From Fructobacillus apis (GTDB lineage Bacteria > Bacillota > Bacilli > Lactobacillales > Lactobacillaceae), in assembly GCF_023893635.1 (NCBI RefSeq), contig NZ_JAMWYK010000007.1:1-52909 (forward strand): 52,909 nucleotides of DNA. The letters run 5' to 3'. Position 1 is the stretch's first letter; each line of letters opens with the position of its first letter. This document shows, piece by piece, positions 1 through 10,063 of this stretch. Position numbers and translations under genes: made by a program. The notes under the pieces are model-generated. The model did not search any database. It was not told where the DNA came from and saw only the letters and a program-made list of their open reading frames with translations.

Positions 1-72
1 GCCATTAGCTCAGTTGGTTAGAGCGCTGTGTTGATAACGCAGAGGTCCCTGGTTCGAATCCAGGATGGCCCA
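1..72 (+). tRNA. tRNA-Ile (anticodon GAU), 5' end cut by the window
   Basis: The cloverleaf is readable: D-arm at about 8-25, an anticodon loop with GAT at 34-36 flanked by a CTGTG/CGCAG-like stem, and a T-arm CCTGG/CCAGG around the TTCGAAT loop. The 3' acceptor strand ATGGCCC would pair with GGGCCAT, so two 5' G residues lie outside the window. CCA is not encoded after discriminator A72. A terminator follows at once, so this is the last gene of a tRNA or rRNA unit. Confidence 0.95.
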
Positions 73-78
73 TCAAAT

Positions 79-103
79 GACATACTTCGGTATGTCTTTT
101 TTT
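79..103 (+). terminator. Intrinsic terminator after tRNA-Ile
   Basis: A 7-bp stem GACATAC/GTATGTC closes on a TTCG tetraloop and is followed by seven T. It lies 6 bases after the tRNA 3' end. Confidence 0.9.
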
Positions 104-134
104 GTGCCTTTATAGGGTTTACCAAAAGTTTTGC

Positions 135-163
135 TTGCCAGAACGAGCCTCATGCCCTAGAAT
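135..163 (+). promoter_or_regulatory. Putative promoter of the serS T-box transcript
   Basis: TTGCCA (135-140) and TAGAAT (158-163) are separated by 17 bases, a good match to a housekeeping promoter. It sits just upstream of the T-box leader, which would begin near 170. Confidence 0.55.
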
Positions 164-194
164 ATAGGTATCAACTCATCATAAGTAAACCCAT

Positions 195-385
195 ACAGAA
201 AGGTAGCGGCTGCTGAGAGCTACCCGGTTGAAACTCCAATGAGTCACGTTTAGCAGGTAATGCTGCTCGGTTCCCACCGTTATCGGAAAATGAGTGCTAC
301 AGCTAGCCTGTAGAATTTGGGTGGTACCACGGATTGCGTCTTTTTCGTCCCTGACTTTTGTCGGATGAAAAGGCGCTTTTTGTTT
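195..385 (+). promoter_or_regulatory. T-box riboswitch leader of serS
   Basis: The hallmark T-box sequence GGGTGGTACCACG lies at 319-331. Downstream is a terminator: an extended stem from about 337 to 376 (GCGTCTTTTTC paired with GAAAAGGCGC) followed by a T run. Upstream, a stem-I-like hairpin carries GGTAGC/GCTACC, and the ACTCC at about 231-236 could present a UCC serine specifier codon. Uncharged tRNA-Ser would pair with the T-box and prevent termination, raising serS expression. The T-box call is secure from the motif; the exact specifier position is inferred. Confidence 0.9.
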
Positions 386-402
386 TAAAGGAGAGTGGAA
401 AT

Positions 403-1713
403 ATGCTTGATATCAAATACTTGCGTAAGAACAAGGAAGAAGCATCAAAGAAGTTGCAAGACCGTGGCGTTGAAGAAGGAACGTTAGACACGTTGCTTGA
501 AAAGGATCAAAAGCGTCGTGACTTGATTGCTAAGGTTGAAGAAATGAAGGCTAAGCGGAACGAAGCGTCTGATAAAATCGCCTTTGCCAAGCGTCAAAAA
601 GAAGATGCATCGGCTGCCATCGCTGAAATGCAAGAAGTGGCTAAGCAAATCAAGGACATGGACCAAGAATTGGCCGATGCCGAAGCTGCCGTTAAGGAAA
701 TCGCGACGCACTTGCCAAACATTGCCGAAGACGATGTTCCTGTTGGACCAGATGAAGACAGCAACGTTGAAGTTCGCAAGTGGGCACCGGCCGACTACGC
801 CACTCGTCCACACGCTTTGGAAAAGGCACCCGAATGGTTGAAGCCGCACTATGAAATTGGTGAAGACCTCGGAATTTTGGACTTTGAACGTGGCGCCAAA
901 GTTTCAGGTGCCCGTTTCTTGTACTACGTTGGTGACGGTGCTCGTTTGGAACGTGCCTTGTACAACTTTATGTTGGATCAACACCGTGAAGAAGGCTACA
1001 CGGAAATGATCACGCCAATCGTTGTGAACGATTCAGCGATGTTTGGAACGGGTCAATACCCTAAGTTCCAAGACGATGCTTACCGCGTGCAAGACTTGGA
1101 TCAAACATACATCCCAACGGCCGAAGTGCCATTGACGAACTACTACTCAGGTGAAACGATTCCTGCAGAAGACTTGCCAATCTCAATTACGGCTTTGTCA
1201 CCATCATTCCGTAAGGAAGCTGGGGCGGCCGGACGTGATACACGTGGTTTGATTCGTTTGCACCAGTTTAACAAGGTTGAAATGGTGAAGTTCTCAAAGG
1301 CTGATGAATCAGACATCGAACTTGAAAAGATGACGAACAACGCCGAAAACATCTTGCAAAAGTTGGGCTTGCCATACCACGTCATTACGCTTTCAACTGG
1401 AGACATGGGATTCTCAGCTGCTAAGACCCACGATTTGGAAGTTTGGTTGCCGGCACAAGATACGTACCGCGAGATTTCTTCTGTCTCAAACACGAAGGAC
1501 TTCCAGGCTCGTCGTATGCACATCACGTACCGCAACGCTGAAGGCAAGTTGGAACTTGTTCACACGTTGAACGGTTCTGGTTTGGCGGTTGGTCGTACGG
1601 TTGCCGCCATCTTGGAAAACTACCAAAACGAAGATGGAACCGTGACGATTCCTGAAGCACTTCGCCCATACATGGGTGGTCAAGAATTCTTGAACAAAAC
1701 GCCACACCACTAA
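403..1713 (+). CDS. serS: Serine--tRNA ligase
   Basis: This 436-residue class II synthetase charges tRNA-Ser with serine in the cytosol. The N-terminal third (residues about 30-100) is the long Lys/Glu-rich helical arm that grips the tRNA-Ser variable arm. Class II motif 2 is seen as [14 protein letters not shown] followed by RLHQFNKVE, and motif 3 as [16 protein letters not shown]. The start is the ATG at 403 with an AAAGGAG site at 387-393; an in-frame upstream ATG at 358 lies inside the T-box terminator and is not used. The length is normal for the family and the gene stands alone behind its T-box. Confidence 0.97.
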   Translation: MLDIKYLRKNKEEASKKLQDRGVEEGTLDTLLEKDQKRRDLIAKVEEMKAKRNEASDKIAFAKRQKEDASAAIAEMQEVAKQIKDMDQELADAEAAVKEIATHLPNIAEDDVPVGPDEDSNVEVRKWAPADYATRPHALEKAPEWLKPHYEIGEDLGILDFERGAKVSGARFLYYVGDGARLERALYNFMLDQHREEGYTEMITPIVVNDSAMFGTGQYPKFQDDAYRVQDLDQTYIPTAEVPLTNYYSGETIPAEDLPISITALSPSFRKEAGAAGRDTRGLIRLHQFNKVEMVKFSKADESDIELEKMTNNAENILQKLGLPYHVITLSTGDMGFSAAKTHDLEVWLPAQDTYREISSVSNTKDFQARRMHITYRNAEGKLELVHTLNGSGLAVGRTVAAILENYQNEDGTVTIPEALRPYMGGQEFLNKTPHH

Positions 1714-1731
1714 GATTAAAACATTAAAAAA

Positions 1732-1777
1732 GGCCTGAAGAGGAATGGCTCTAGTCTGTTCCTTTTCGGCTTTTTTT
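1732..1777 (+). terminator. Intrinsic terminator of serS
   Basis: GCC(T)GAAGAGGAA pairs with TTCCTTTTCGGC and is followed by seven T. The stem has one bulge and a wobble. A TATAAT box at 1780-1785, probably for secA, begins straight after the T run. Confidence 0.75.
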
Positions 1778-1830
1778 GCTATAATAGAGACTAGTTTCAA
1801 AATAAATTCAGAGAAATCACTACTTTCTAT

Positions 1831-1872
1831 GAAGGGGGCGTATTCGGGTAACCGAATACCGATAATTCGATG
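1831..1872 (+). promoter_or_regulatory. Ribosome binding site separated from the secA start by a hairpin
   Basis: The only purine-rich SD-like sequence (GAAGGGGG, 1831-1838) lies 31 bases from the secA ATG at 1870, too far for normal initiation. Between them is a perfect 8-bp stem, GTATTCGG (1840-1847) and CCGAATAC (1852-1859), on a GTAA (GNRA-class) tetraloop. Folding the hairpin shortens the apparent spacing to about 11 bases. A frame stop TAA at 1849 excludes an earlier start. The hairpin is seen; its role in translation is inferred. Confidence 0.6.
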
Positions 1873-4281
1873 GCAAATCCAATTCGTAAGATGCTTGATA
1901 ATTCCAAGCACAAATTAAAGAAAATTGACAAAGTCGCAAAGCAGGTCGAAGCACTTGCGGACGACATGGCGGCCTTGTCCGATGAGGCCTTGCAAAAGAA
2001 GACCCAAGAATTCCAAATTCGCATTCAAAAAGAAATGGCGGGAGTTAAGGACGAAAAGGCTCAGCAAAAAGCCATGGCCAAGGTCCTTGACGACATGCTT
2101 CCCGAAGCATTCGCCGTTGCTCGTGAAGGAGCAAAGCGTGTGCTCGGACTATATCCATACCACGTTCAGATTATGGGTGCCATCGTTTTGCACGGTGGGA
2201 ACCTCGCCGAAATGAAAACTGGTGAAGGTAAGACGTTGACGGCCACGATGGCGGTTTACTTGAACGCCTTGGCTGGTCAAGGTGTGCATGTTGTGACGGT
2301 TAACGATTACTTGTCAAAGCGTGATGCGCAGTTGATGGGACAGCTTTACGAATGGCTTGGCCTTTCAGTTGGTGTTAACGTTGGTGATGATTCACCTGAA
2401 AAGAAGCGTGCCGCTTACGACGCCGACATCACGTACTCAACGAACTTCAACATCGGGTTCGATTACTTGCGTGACAACATGGTGAACCGTGCCGAAGACC
2501 GCGTAATGCAACGTGGTTTGCACTACGCTTTGATTGATGAAGCCGACTCAATTTTGATTGATACGGCCCGTACACCATTGATTATTTCAGGTCCAGGTTC
2601 AGGTATCTCACCTTTGTACCAACGTGTTGACCGTTTCGTTAAGACGTTGACGCGTGACCAAGACTACAAGGTTGATGAAGAATCAAAGAACACGTCACTG
2701 ACTCCTGAGGGAATCAAGGCCGCTGAAGTATTCTTCAACTTGAACAACCTGTACGATGCTGAAAACACGGCCTTGACCCACCACGTGGACCAAGCGCTCC
2801 GAGCCAACTTCAACTACTTGAACGACAAGGATTACGTTGTTCAAGAGGGTGAAGTAAAGTTGATTGACCAATCAACTGGACGTATTTCTGAAGGAACGCG
2901 TCTTTCTGACGGGTTGCACCAAGCAATCGAAGCCAAGGAAGGTGTGGAAATCCACGAAGAAAACAAGTCCATGGCTCAAATCACTTACCAGAACCTCTTC
3001 CGTATGTACAAGAAGTTGTCTGGTATGACGGGTACGGCCAAGACTGAAGAAGAAGAGTTGCTTGAGATTTATAACATGGAAGTTACTGAAATCCCAACCA
3101 ACCGTCCAATTCAACGTATCGATGAACCTGACCTCTTGTACCCATCGTTGAAGTCAAAGTTCAACGCGGTCGTTAACCGCGTCGCTGAGTTGCACAAGAA
3201 GGGACAACCCGTCTTGCTTGGAACCGGTTCCGTTGAATCTTCTGAATTAGTTGATAAGTTGCTTACGGCCCACAACATTCCACACAACGTGTTGAACGCC
3301 AAGAACAACGAAAAGGAAGCGGACATCATCGCAAACGCTGGTCAAAAGGGTGCCGTTACGGTGGCAACCAACATGGCTGGTCGTGGAACCGACATTAAGT
3401 TGGGCCCTGGTATCGACGAACTTGGTGGTTTGGCCGTGATTGCGACCGAACGTCACGAATCACGCCGTATCGATAACCAGTTGCGTGGACGTGCCGGACG
3501 TCAGGGAGACCACGGATTCTCCCAGTTCTACTTGTCATTACAAGATGACTTGATGATTCGTTTCGGTGCCGAAAAGGTTCGTGCCCTCTTGCAGCGCATG
3601 AACATGGACGAAGACGACACGGTGATTACACACCGTTGGATCACACGTTCCGTTGAATCTGCTCAAAAGCGTGTCGAAGGAAACAACTACGACACTCGTA
3701 AGAACGTTTTGCAATACGATGACGTTGTTCGTGAACAACGTGAATTGATTTATAAGGAACGTGACCAAGTCTTGGATGAAAAGAAGTCCTTGGACGACGT
3801 TTTGTTGCCAATGGTTAAGCGTACAATTGCTCGTGTGGTTGATGCGCAAACACCTGGTAAGGATCAAAAGGAATGGCACTTGGATGAAATCACGAAGTTC
3901 CTTGAATCTTCATTGACTTCACCAAAGCACGGTGCCGTTCGTTTGCAAAACTTGACCCGCGATGAAATCAAGGACAAGTTGTACAACTTGGCTTTGGATA
4001 ACTTGGCGGACAAGAAGGAAGACCTTTACGACGAAGACCAACTCTTGGCCTTCGAACGCGTGGTTATCCTCCGTTCTGTGGACCAACACTGGACCGACCA
4101 CATCGATGCCTTGGACCGTTTGCGTCAAGGTGTTGGACTTCGTGGATACGGTCAGTTGAACCCATTGGTTGAATACCAAAACGAAGCATTTGCTAACTTT
4201 AACAAAATGATTGCTGACATCGAATACGATGCAACTCGGACTTTCATGAAGGCCGAAATTCGTTCAAACATGTCAGCCTAA
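1870..4281 (+). CDS. secA: Preprotein translocase ATPase SecA
   Basis: SecA is the ATP-driven motor that pushes unfolded preproteins through SecYEG at the membrane. The 803-residue protein has Walker [11 protein letters not shown] near residue 115, the DEAD-type [11 protein letters not shown] near 220, and helicase motif [15 protein letters not shown] near 540. It ends EIRSNMSA without the cysteine-rich zinc-binding tail present in many SecA proteins, so SecB/ribosome contacts made by that tail are absent. A TATAAT at 1780-1785 suggests its own promoter. The start codon is fixed by an in-frame stop at 1849; see the SD-hairpin feature for its unusual initiation region. The secY partner is at 28054. 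Confidence 0.97.
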   Translation: MANPIRKMLDNSKHKLKKIDKVAKQVEALADDMAALSDEALQKKTQEFQIRIQKEMAGVKDEKAQQKAMAKVLDDMLPEAFAVAREGAKRVLGLYPYHVQIMGAIVLHGGNLAEMKTGEGKTLTATMAVYLNALAGQGVHVVTVNDYLSKRDAQLMGQLYEWLGLSVGVNVGDDSPEKKRAAYDADITYSTNFNIGFDYLRDNMVNRAEDRVMQRGLHYALIDEADSILIDTARTPLIISGPGSGISPLYQRVDRFVKTLTRDQDYKVDEESKNTSLTPEGIKAAEVFFNLNNLYDAENTALTHHVDQALRANFNYLNDKDYVVQEGEVKLIDQSTGRISEGTRLSDGLHQAIEAKEGVEIHEENKSMAQITYQNLFRMYKKLSGMTGTAKTEEEELLEIYNMEVTEIPTNRPIQRIDEPDLLYPSLKSKFNAVVNRVAELHKKGQPVLLGTGSVESSELVDKLLTAHNIPHNVLNAKNNEKEADIIANAGQKGAVTVATNMAGRGTDIKLGPGIDELGGLAVIATERHESRRIDNQLRGRAGRQGDHGFSQFYLSLQDDLMIRFGAEKVRALLQRMNMDEDDTVITHRWITRSVESAQKRVEGNNYDTRKNVLQYDDVVREQRELIYKERDQVLDEKKSLDDVLLPMVKRTIARVVDAQTPGKDQKEWHLDEITKFLESSLTSPKHGAVRLQNLTRDEIKDKLYNLALDNLADKKEDLYDEDQLLAFERVVILRSVDQHWTDHIDALDRLRQGVGLRGYGQLNPLVEYQNEAFANFNKMIADIEYDATRTFMKAEIRSNMSA

Positions 4282-4327
4282 GTACGAAGCGAACGATGAG
4301 TTCGCTTTTCTTATGGGAGGAAAAGCC

Positions 4328-5446
4328 ATGGAAGTAGTGGCAGCCAAACAAGCCTTGGCCGGCATCCGCAAGGAGGTTGAAGGCTTCGAGAAGACGCTCG
4401 ACCTCGATGCGTTAACGGAAGAAATTGCCGACTTTGAAAACCAAATGACGGAACCTTCCTTCTGGAACGAACAGCAAAAGGCACAAGGGATCATCGACCA
4501 AGCGAACGTTTTGAAGAAGCGTCGCGACTCTTTCTTAGCATTGGGTGAAGCGGCCGATGAAATCGATGTTTTGATTGAAATCGTTTCGGAAGATCCAGAC
4601 GATGAAGACTCTGCAGAAGAGTTGGGCAACTTGGTCGAAAAGACCCAAGACGCTGTGACGGCTTACAACCTGGAACAGTTGCTGACTGGGGAATACGATG
4701 GCAACAACGCCATCTTGGAAATTCACCCAGGATCTGGTGGAACGGAATCAGCCGATTGGGGTGGAAACCTCTACCGGATGTATACCCGATGGGCTAACGA
4801 CCACGACTTCAAGGTTGAAGTGTTGAACTACAACGCCGCCGATGAAGCCGGAATCGATTCCGCAACGTTGAAGATTTCTGGGCACAACGCCTACGGATTC
4901 TTGCGTTCTGAAAAGGGTGTGCACCGTTTCGTGCGTATCTCACCTTTCGATTCTGCTGGACGTCGTCACACGTCGTTTGTTTCAATCGATGTCATGCCTG
5001 AATTGGATGATTCAATCGAAGTGGAAGTTCGCGAAGACGACATCAAGATGGACGTGTTCCGTTCCGGTGGAGCAGGTGGACAGAACGTTAACAAGGTTTC
5101 GACCGGTGTGCGTTTGACCCACGAACCAACTGGAATCGTCGTTTCATCAACGGTTGAACGTACCCAGTACGGAAACCGTGATTACGCCATGCGCCTTTTG
5201 AAGGGAAAGCTTTACCAGCTTGAACTTGAAAAGAAGGAAGCGGAACGTGCGGCCTTGGCGGGTGAAAAGATGGAAAACGGTTGGGGTTCTCAAATTCGTT
5301 CCTACGTCTTGCACCCATATCAAATGGTAAAAGACCACCGGACGGGTTACGAAAGCAACCAACCACAAGCGGTCTTGGACGGTGAATTAGATCCGTTGAT
5401 CAACGCCTACTTGCAGTGGCAATTGTCACTTAAAAACCCAGACTAA
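4328..5446 (+). CDS. prfB: Peptide chain release factor 2 (no programmed frameshift)
   Basis: RF2 terminates translation at UGA and UAA by triggering peptidyl-tRNA hydrolysis. The 372-residue protein contains the codon-recognising SPF tripeptide (RISPFDSAGRRHTSF) and the catalytic GGQ (GGAGGQNVNK). I start at ATG 4328, preceded by GGGAGG at 4315-4320; an earlier ATG at 4313 overlaps that SD and is unlikely. The N-terminus reads straight through TLDLDA, where many bacteria carry an in-frame CTT-TGA-C autoregulatory frameshift. Here the codons are CTC-GAC and one frame encodes the whole protein. It follows secA, the common Firmicutes order. Confidence 0.95.
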   Translation: MEVVAAKQALAGIRKEVEGFEKTLDLDALTEEIADFENQMTEPSFWNEQQKAQGIIDQANVLKKRRDSFLALGEAADEIDVLIEIVSEDPDDEDSAEELGNLVEKTQDAVTAYNLEQLLTGEYDGNNAILEIHPGSGGTESADWGGNLYRMYTRWANDHDFKVEVLNYNAADEAGIDSATLKISGHNAYGFLRSEKGVHRFVRISPFDSAGRRHTSFVSIDVMPELDDSIEVEVREDDIKMDVFRSGGAGGQNVNKVSTGVRLTHEPTGIVVSSTVERTQYGNRDYAMRLLKGKLYQLELEKKEAERAALAGEKMENGWGSQIRSYVLHPYQMVKDHRTGYESNQPQAVLDGELDPLINAYLQWQLSLKNPD

Positions 5447-5450
5447 AGAA

Positions 5451-5475
5451 AAAGCAGGCGAAGGCCTGCTTTTTT
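5451..5475 (+). terminator. Intrinsic terminator of prfB
   Basis: GCAGGC (5454-5459) pairs with GCCTGC (5464-5469) over a four-base loop, with A-tract and T-tract flanks. Confidence 0.9.
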
Positions 5476-5497
5476 CAATCTTGATAATGCCCACCCT

Positions 5498-5526
5498 TTA
5501 ACGGATGGCAAAATCTGCGTTATAAT
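5498..5526 (+). promoter_or_regulatory. Putative promoter of clpC
   Basis: TATAAT at 5521-5526 is preceded 17 bases upstream by TTAACG (5498-5503), a partial -35 match. No CtsR heptad repeat or CIRCE inverted repeat was recognised around it, although clpC is commonly CtsR-regulated in this group. Confidence 0.6.
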
Positions 5527-5575
5527 AGTTCCAAGTTTTAATTCGCTCGTTTTCGTTTTGAATAAAGGAGAAAAC

Positions 5576-8053
5576 ATGGCAGCACAATACACAAATTCAG
5601 CAAAAACGGTTTTGGCTATCGCCCAGGACCAAGCCAAGTACTTCCGCCACTTAGCGGTCGGAACGGAACACTTGCTTTTGGCCTTGGCCATGGAAAAGCA
5701 AGGAGTAGCTGGTAAGGTCCTTGCCGAGTTTTCAGTACAGGCTAAGGACGTTCAAGAAGAAATCGAACACTACACCGGTTTCGGTGTGGAACAAGAATTC
5801 GACCAGAAGATGTACTTGGCTTACTCACCAAAGGCCGGCTCAATTTTGAACTGGGCGAAGGAACAGGCGGAAACGCTTGGTCAAGACGAGGTGGGAACCG
5901 AACTCATTCTCTTGTCCTTGATTCAAGACCAGTCCATCTTGGCAGCTCGCGTCTTGCTATCCTTGGATGTCAATTTAACGGACTTGCAAAAGGCCATTCT
6001 GCGTCGCTTGGGTATTTCTGATTTGCGCAAGCAGATGAAGAAGGGCAAGATGGCGCAAAAGCCACTTGAAGGAACACCTACTTTGGACAAGCTGGGTCGT
6101 GACCTCACACAGGTTGCGCGCACGAAGCACTTGGATCCGGTTATCGGCCGCGATCAAGAAGTGCGCCGCGTCGTTCAAATCTTGTCCCGTCGAACAAAAA
6201 ACAACCCCGTTTTGGTTGGTGAACCCGGTGTTGGTAAGACGGCCATCGCCGAAGGCTTGGCCCAACGCATTGTTAAGGGTCAGGTGCCCGACAATTTGAA
6301 GCACAAGCGCCTGATGGTCTTGGACATGGGGTCACTGGTTGCTGGTACGAAGTACCGTGGTGAATTCGAAGCCCGCTTGAAGCAAATCATCGATGAAATT
6401 GAAGAAGACGGCCAAGTCATCTTGTTCGTTGATGAATTGCACACCCTGGTCGGTGCTGGTGGGGCCGAAGGAGCGATCGATGCCGCAAACATCTTGAAGC
6501 CAGCCTTGGCTCGTGGTGGCTTGCAGTTGCTCGGTGCCACGACCTTTGACGAATACCAACAGTCAATCGAGGCAGACGGTGCCCTTGAACGTCGTTTCGC
6601 TCAAGTGACGGTAAACGAACCGTCAACGGATGAAGCAATCGCCATCCTGAAGGGGATTCGTCCAAAGTTCGAATCCTACCATAAGGTGGAAATCGAAGAG
6701 GATGCCATCCAGGCTGCCGTGAAATTGTCATCTCGTTACATTACGGGACGCTTCTTGCCAGACAAGGCCATCGACTTGATGGATGAAGCCGCTGCCAAAG
6801 TCCAAATCGATGACGTTGATCGTTCAACGCCAATCCACAAGGACCGCACGGCTTTGGCTAACATCACAAAGGAAAAGGACGAAGCCATCGAAGACATGGA
6901 CTTCGAACGTGCGGCTGATTTGCGCCTGCAAGAAATTGCCCTACGTCAAAAGATTGACCGCGCCGTTTCCCGTGCACAAAAGAAGTCAAATAAAAACAAT
7001 CACTACGACATGAAGGTGACGTCAGAAGACATTGCCGATGTCATTTCACAGCAGACCGGTGTGCCGTTGAACCAGTTGAAGCAGGCCGAATCCGACCAGC
7101 TCATCAACTTGGAGAAGGAATTGGGTAAGCGCGTCATCGGACAAAAGGACGCGGTTAACGCGGTGGCCCGTGCCATCCGTCGTTCCCGTTCAGGATTAGC
7201 CGATCCGAAGCGCCCAATGGGCTCCTTCCTCTTCCTTGGACCAACCGGTGTTGGTAAGACGGAATTGGCAAAGGCCTTAGCCGAATTGGTCTTTGGTTCC
7301 GAAGACAACATGATTCGAATTGATATGTCTGAGTACCAAGAAAGTTACTCATCATCACGTTTGATTGGTTCTGCCCCTGGGTACGTTGGATATGACAACG
7401 GCGGGCAGTTGACGGAACAGGTGCGCAAGCACCCGTACTCCATCGTGTTGTTGGACGAGGTGGAAAAGGCCCACCAGGACATCTACAACCTGATGCTTCA
7501 AGTCTTCGACGATGGTTTCTTGACGGACTCGAAGGGCCGTCGGGTAAACTTCCGAAACACGATTATCATCATGACGTCGAACTTGGGTGCTACCCGTTTG
7601 CGTGAAGAAAAGACGGTTGGATTCGGTTCCGTTGATTTGAAGGAAAACAACGAGGCCGTCGCCAAGAAGATTCGCGAAACGGTGAAGGAAACTTTCCGTC
7701 CAGAATTCGTGAACCGAATTGACGAAGTGCTCGTCTTCGATGCCCTCGAAGAACCAGAAGTTGAACAAATTGTACGCCTCTTGTCTAAGTCATTGCTCGA
7801 ACGCGTGGCCGAACAAGGTGTGAAGATTAAGATGACGAAGGCGGCGGTTGCTGCTATTGCTAAGGATGGCTACGACCGTGAATACGGAGCCCGTCCCGTT
7901 CGTCGTTTGATTCAAACGGAAATTGAAGACAAGCTTTCCGAGGCCTTGCTATCCGGCGAGATTTCAACCGCCGACATGGTGATGATTGGTGCTTCAAAGG
8001 GTGAAATCACTTTGAAAATCCAAAAGGCTGAAGAGAAGGAAACAATTAAGTAA
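5576..8053 (+). CDS. clpC: ATP-dependent Clp protease ATP-binding subunit ClpC
   Basis: ClpC is a cytosolic AAA+ unfoldase that feeds substrates to ClpP. The 825-residue protein has an N-terminal double Clp-N repeat (residues about 5-145), AAA-1 with GEPGVGKT and [10 protein letters not shown], a middle UVR-like segment ([17 protein letters not shown]) and AAA-2 with GPTGVGKT and [10 protein letters not shown]. The sensor and C-terminal D2 regions are complete. The start is ATG 5576 with AAAGGAG at 5564-5570. It is monocistronic: ctsR and mcsAB, its usual operon partners in bacilli, are not adjacent. The 3' terminator is duplicated 2 kb downstream around an inserted island. Confidence 0.96.
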   Translation: MAAQYTNSAKTVLAIAQDQAKYFRHLAVGTEHLLLALAMEKQGVAGKVLAEFSVQAKDVQEEIEHYTGFGVEQEFDQKMYLAYSPKAGSILNWAKEQAETLGQDEVGTELILLSLIQDQSILAARVLLSLDVNLTDLQKAILRRLGISDLRKQMKKGKMAQKPLEGTPTLDKLGRDLTQVARTKHLDPVIGRDQEVRRVVQILSRRTKNNPVLVGEPGVGKTAIAEGLAQRIVKGQVPDNLKHKRLMVLDMGSLVAGTKYRGEFEARLKQIIDEIEEDGQVILFVDELHTLVGAGGAEGAIDAANILKPALARGGLQLLGATTFDEYQQSIEADGALERRFAQVTVNEPSTDEAIAILKGIRPKFESYHKVEIEEDAIQAAVKLSSRYITGRFLPDKAIDLMDEAAAKVQIDDVDRSTPIHKDRTALANITKEKDEAIEDMDFERAADLRLQEIALRQKIDRAVSRAQKKSNKNNHYDMKVTSEDIADVISQQTGVPLNQLKQAESDQLINLEKELGKRVIGQKDAVNAVARAIRRSRSGLADPKRPMGSFLFLGPTGVGKTELAKALAELVFGSEDNMIRIDMSEYQESYSSSRLIGSAPGYVGYDNGGQLTEQVRKHPYSIVLLDEVEKAHQDIYNLMLQVFDDGFLTDSKGRRVNFRNTIIIMTSNLGATRLREEKTVGFGSVDLKENNEAVAKKIRETVKETFRPEFVNRIDEVLVFDALEEPEVEQIVRLLSKSLLERVAEQGVKIKMTKAAVAAIAKDGYDREYGARPVRRLIQTEIEDKLSEALLSGEISTADMVMIGASKGEITLKIQKAEEKETIK

Positions 8054-8062
8054 GTCGTTTTA

Positions 8063-8092
8063 AGCGCGCCTGTAAGGGGCGCGTTTTTATAT
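8063..8092 (+). repeat. Direct repeat copy 1 (clpC terminator)
   Basis: CGCGCC (8065-8070) pairs with GGCGCG (8078-8083), followed by five T: an intrinsic terminator for clpC. The 30 bases 8063-8092 recur identically at 10064-10093, exactly 2001 bases later, flanking an AT-rich two-gene island. Similarity continues weakly beyond both copies (each is followed within 15 bases by TTAAAAAG). Confidence 0.9.
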
Positions 8093-8114
8093 TGCGTGTT
8101 AAAAAGAACATTCG

Positions 8115-8144
8115 TTGAAATAAACGTATTTGTTGCCATATAAT
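8115..8144 (+). promoter_or_regulatory. Promoter of the DGQHR island operon
   Basis: TTGAAA (8115-8120) and a perfect TATAAT (8139-8144) are 18 bases apart. The promoter lies inside the island, so the two genes carry their own transcription signal. Confidence 0.7.
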
Positions 8145-8174
8145 GGTAATAATAAGTTTTTTAGGGGAGAAGTT

Positions 8175-8891
8175 GTGAATTTACCAGTTAAAGGGGTGAT
8201 TCAAATATTGTTAGATAATATTGAATCCGAATCCAATCTAAGAAAAATAATCAATAGTAACGGACAGGTAGCTAAGAAAAAGACAAAAGAATTATTAGAC
8301 GATGATTTGAGTGATGCTTTGGACGTAATATTGGGTCCTGGAAAATATATCATGATTCATAACGATGTCAGTGGCGATAGATTTATAATTTATGAATCAG
8401 ATCCACAATTATCTTTGGTTATTGTATGGACAAAAGACGATTTGTCCAAAACGATAAATCGTGCGAGAAAATTTTTAGATGAGCAAAAAAAGAATTACAA
8501 AAGGCAGTTGAAAGATGAATCATTTGAAATGTTCTCTATCAACCCTGATGCGCACAAGTATTTTTATGCATTTAAAAAAGATAGTTTTTTATATGACGAT
8601 ACTATTGAAATTAAAGAGGAACAGAATCTTAAGATCACATTCAATAAAATGCTTGAAGAAAAAGAATGGATAGTTGTTATTTCCTCTATTTTGCTTTTGG
8701 TGCTAGGTTTATGCTTAAAAAATGTTGAAGTTATTGGAGCTCAAATAATAAGTTTAGCCGTGCAACTTGGATTTTCTTTTATAAAAAAGAAAAAAATGAG
8801 AGCGAGTGTAGAATCCTTTAATTTCACCCAAGAAAAAGTTATGGATGATGAGGATGACGAAAATCTAAAGTTCGGAGATTTGAATAAATGA
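8175..8891 (+). CDS. Membrane-anchored protein of unknown function, partner of a DGQHR protein
   Basis: I do not recognise a family for this 238-residue protein. It begins at GTG 8175 behind AGGGGAG (8163-8169). Residues about 1-170 are charged and probably cytosolic; two hydrophobic stretches follow (WIVVISSILLLVLGLCL and VIGAQIISLAVQLGFSFI), then KKKK and a very acidic tail (MDDEDDENLKFGDLNK). The topology suggests a soluble head and tail on the same side of the membrane. The stop codon overlaps the next ATG (ATGA), so the two genes are translationally coupled. Codon use is strikingly AT-rich compared with clpC, consistent with horizontal transfer. Confidence 0.8.
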   Translation: MNLPVKGVIQILLDNIESESNLRKIINSNGQVAKKKTKELLDDDLSDALDVILGPGKYIMIHNDVSGDRFIIYESDPQLSLVIVWTKDDLSKTINRARKFLDEQKKNYKRQLKDESFEMFSINPDAHKYFYAFKKDSFLYDDTIEIKEEQNLKITFNKMLEEKEWIVVISSILLLVLGLCLKNVEVIGAQIISLAVQLGFSFIKKKKMRASVESFNFTQEKVMDDEDDENLKFGDLNK

Positions 8892-9991
8892 CTGGAGATA
8901 GTAGAAAAAAGAAAATGGTTAAAAAAATACCTTACTTCAAAATTAGTCAACTATCGAGTGAGTATCTTGTAACTAAGATGAATGCTAAATATTTGATAGA
9001 ACATGTAGATTTTGAATTTCGATTTCCTTATAGAAACAGTCGGAAGGATATTCAAGATGCATTTAAGTATATTCGAGATCTAGAAAAGAAAACCGGTGTT
9101 ATTGCTGAGGAACGTGAGCGGGGGATCCAACGAAGAACTAATCTATCTCGTATTAATTCGATAGCTGATTTTATTCATGAAAACGTTGATAAAAAAAGTC
9201 TGCTTTTTACGACACCATTAGTGTTGGGAGTTAATTTATATGATGATGAGGATGGGACTAAATTAGTATCAGAAAAAATTGAAGAAAATAACCTAGAATT
9301 AGACGAAAAAGTCCGATTCACTATTGTTGATGGCCAGCACAGATTGTTAGGGATTGCTCGATATTTTGAAAAGTACCATATTTCTGACGTAGATATTGAA
9401 ATCCCTGTGATGCTGTTACCTGATAGCGATCTTCCACAAGCAACACGGGTTTTTATTGATATTAATGCCAATCAAAGAAAGGTAAATAAATCTATAGTTT
9501 ATGACTTGTACAGTAATATTGATGAAGAGGAGTATGCTCCGTTGAACCGAATAAAGTCAGTGGTACAAGCCCTTAATGAAAACAAAACTTCAAGCTTATA
9601 TAATCAAATAAAAATGTTGGGAACGGGTGAAGGTTCGATTTCACTTGCATTTATGATTGATTACATTAAAGGCGAGATTATTAAAAGAAACGATGATTTT
9701 GATTCAAATCGATTTTTGCGGAGTTTGAATAGGTATCTGAGTGCTTTTAAAGCACAATTCGATGAACAAGTTTGGCGAGGTGTATTTCTAAAAACTACCG
9801 GGATGGGAGCCTTGTTACTTTGTTTTATGGATTTTGCTGATGGAGATATTTATCACTATGAGGAAAGAGATTCAGATCTACAACTACAAACAAATCTCTT
9901 AGAAATATCGGCTGCCGATTTAGAGGTGCAAGGAACTGGAAAAAAAGCTCAGGAAATACTAAAAAATAGGCTTTTAAAAGTTATTAAATAA
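8888..9991 (+). CDS. DGQHR domain-containing protein
   Basis: The 367-residue protein carries the name-giving motif at residues 148-152 (FTIVDGQHRLLGIARYF) and a second conserved block near residue 192 (FIDINANQRKVNKSIVYDLY). DGQHR proteins include DndB, a regulator linked to DNA phosphorothioation, and many stand-alone members near defence genes; a biochemical activity is not established for most of them. No dndCDE genes are in the window. The ATG overlaps the upstream stop, and the pair sits alone in an AT-rich island between duplicated terminators. A role in DNA modification or phage defence is inference from family and setting. Confidence 0.85.
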   Translation: MTGDSRKKKMVKKIPYFKISQLSSEYLVTKMNAKYLIEHVDFEFRFPYRNSRKDIQDAFKYIRDLEKKTGVIAEERERGIQRRTNLSRINSIADFIHENVDKKSLLFTTPLVLGVNLYDDEDGTKLVSEKIEENNLELDEKVRFTIVDGQHRLLGIARYFEKYHISDVDIEIPVMLLPDSDLPQATRVFIDINANQRKVNKSIVYDLYSNIDEEEYAPLNRIKSVVQALNENKTSSLYNQIKMLGTGEGSISLAFMIDYIKGEIIKRNDDFDSNRFLRSLNRYLSAFKAQFDEQVWRGVFLKTTGMGALLLCFMDFADGDIYHYEERDSDLQLQTNLLEISAADLEVQGTGKKAQEILKNRLLKVIK

Positions 9992-10063
9992 GCTGCGTTA
10001 CCGATACTATATTTAGATATCCAGCAAAGTTTAGATCTTACGAAATTTCTTATTGCTATGATT

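Noticed and set aside
28-216. 62-codon frame starting inside tRNA-Ile
   Set aside because: It begins in the tRNA and runs through its terminator.
345-359. Copy of the AAAGTCAGG dispersed motif before serS
   Set aside because: It lies inside the T-box terminator stem, where the sequence is constrained by folding; probably a chance match.
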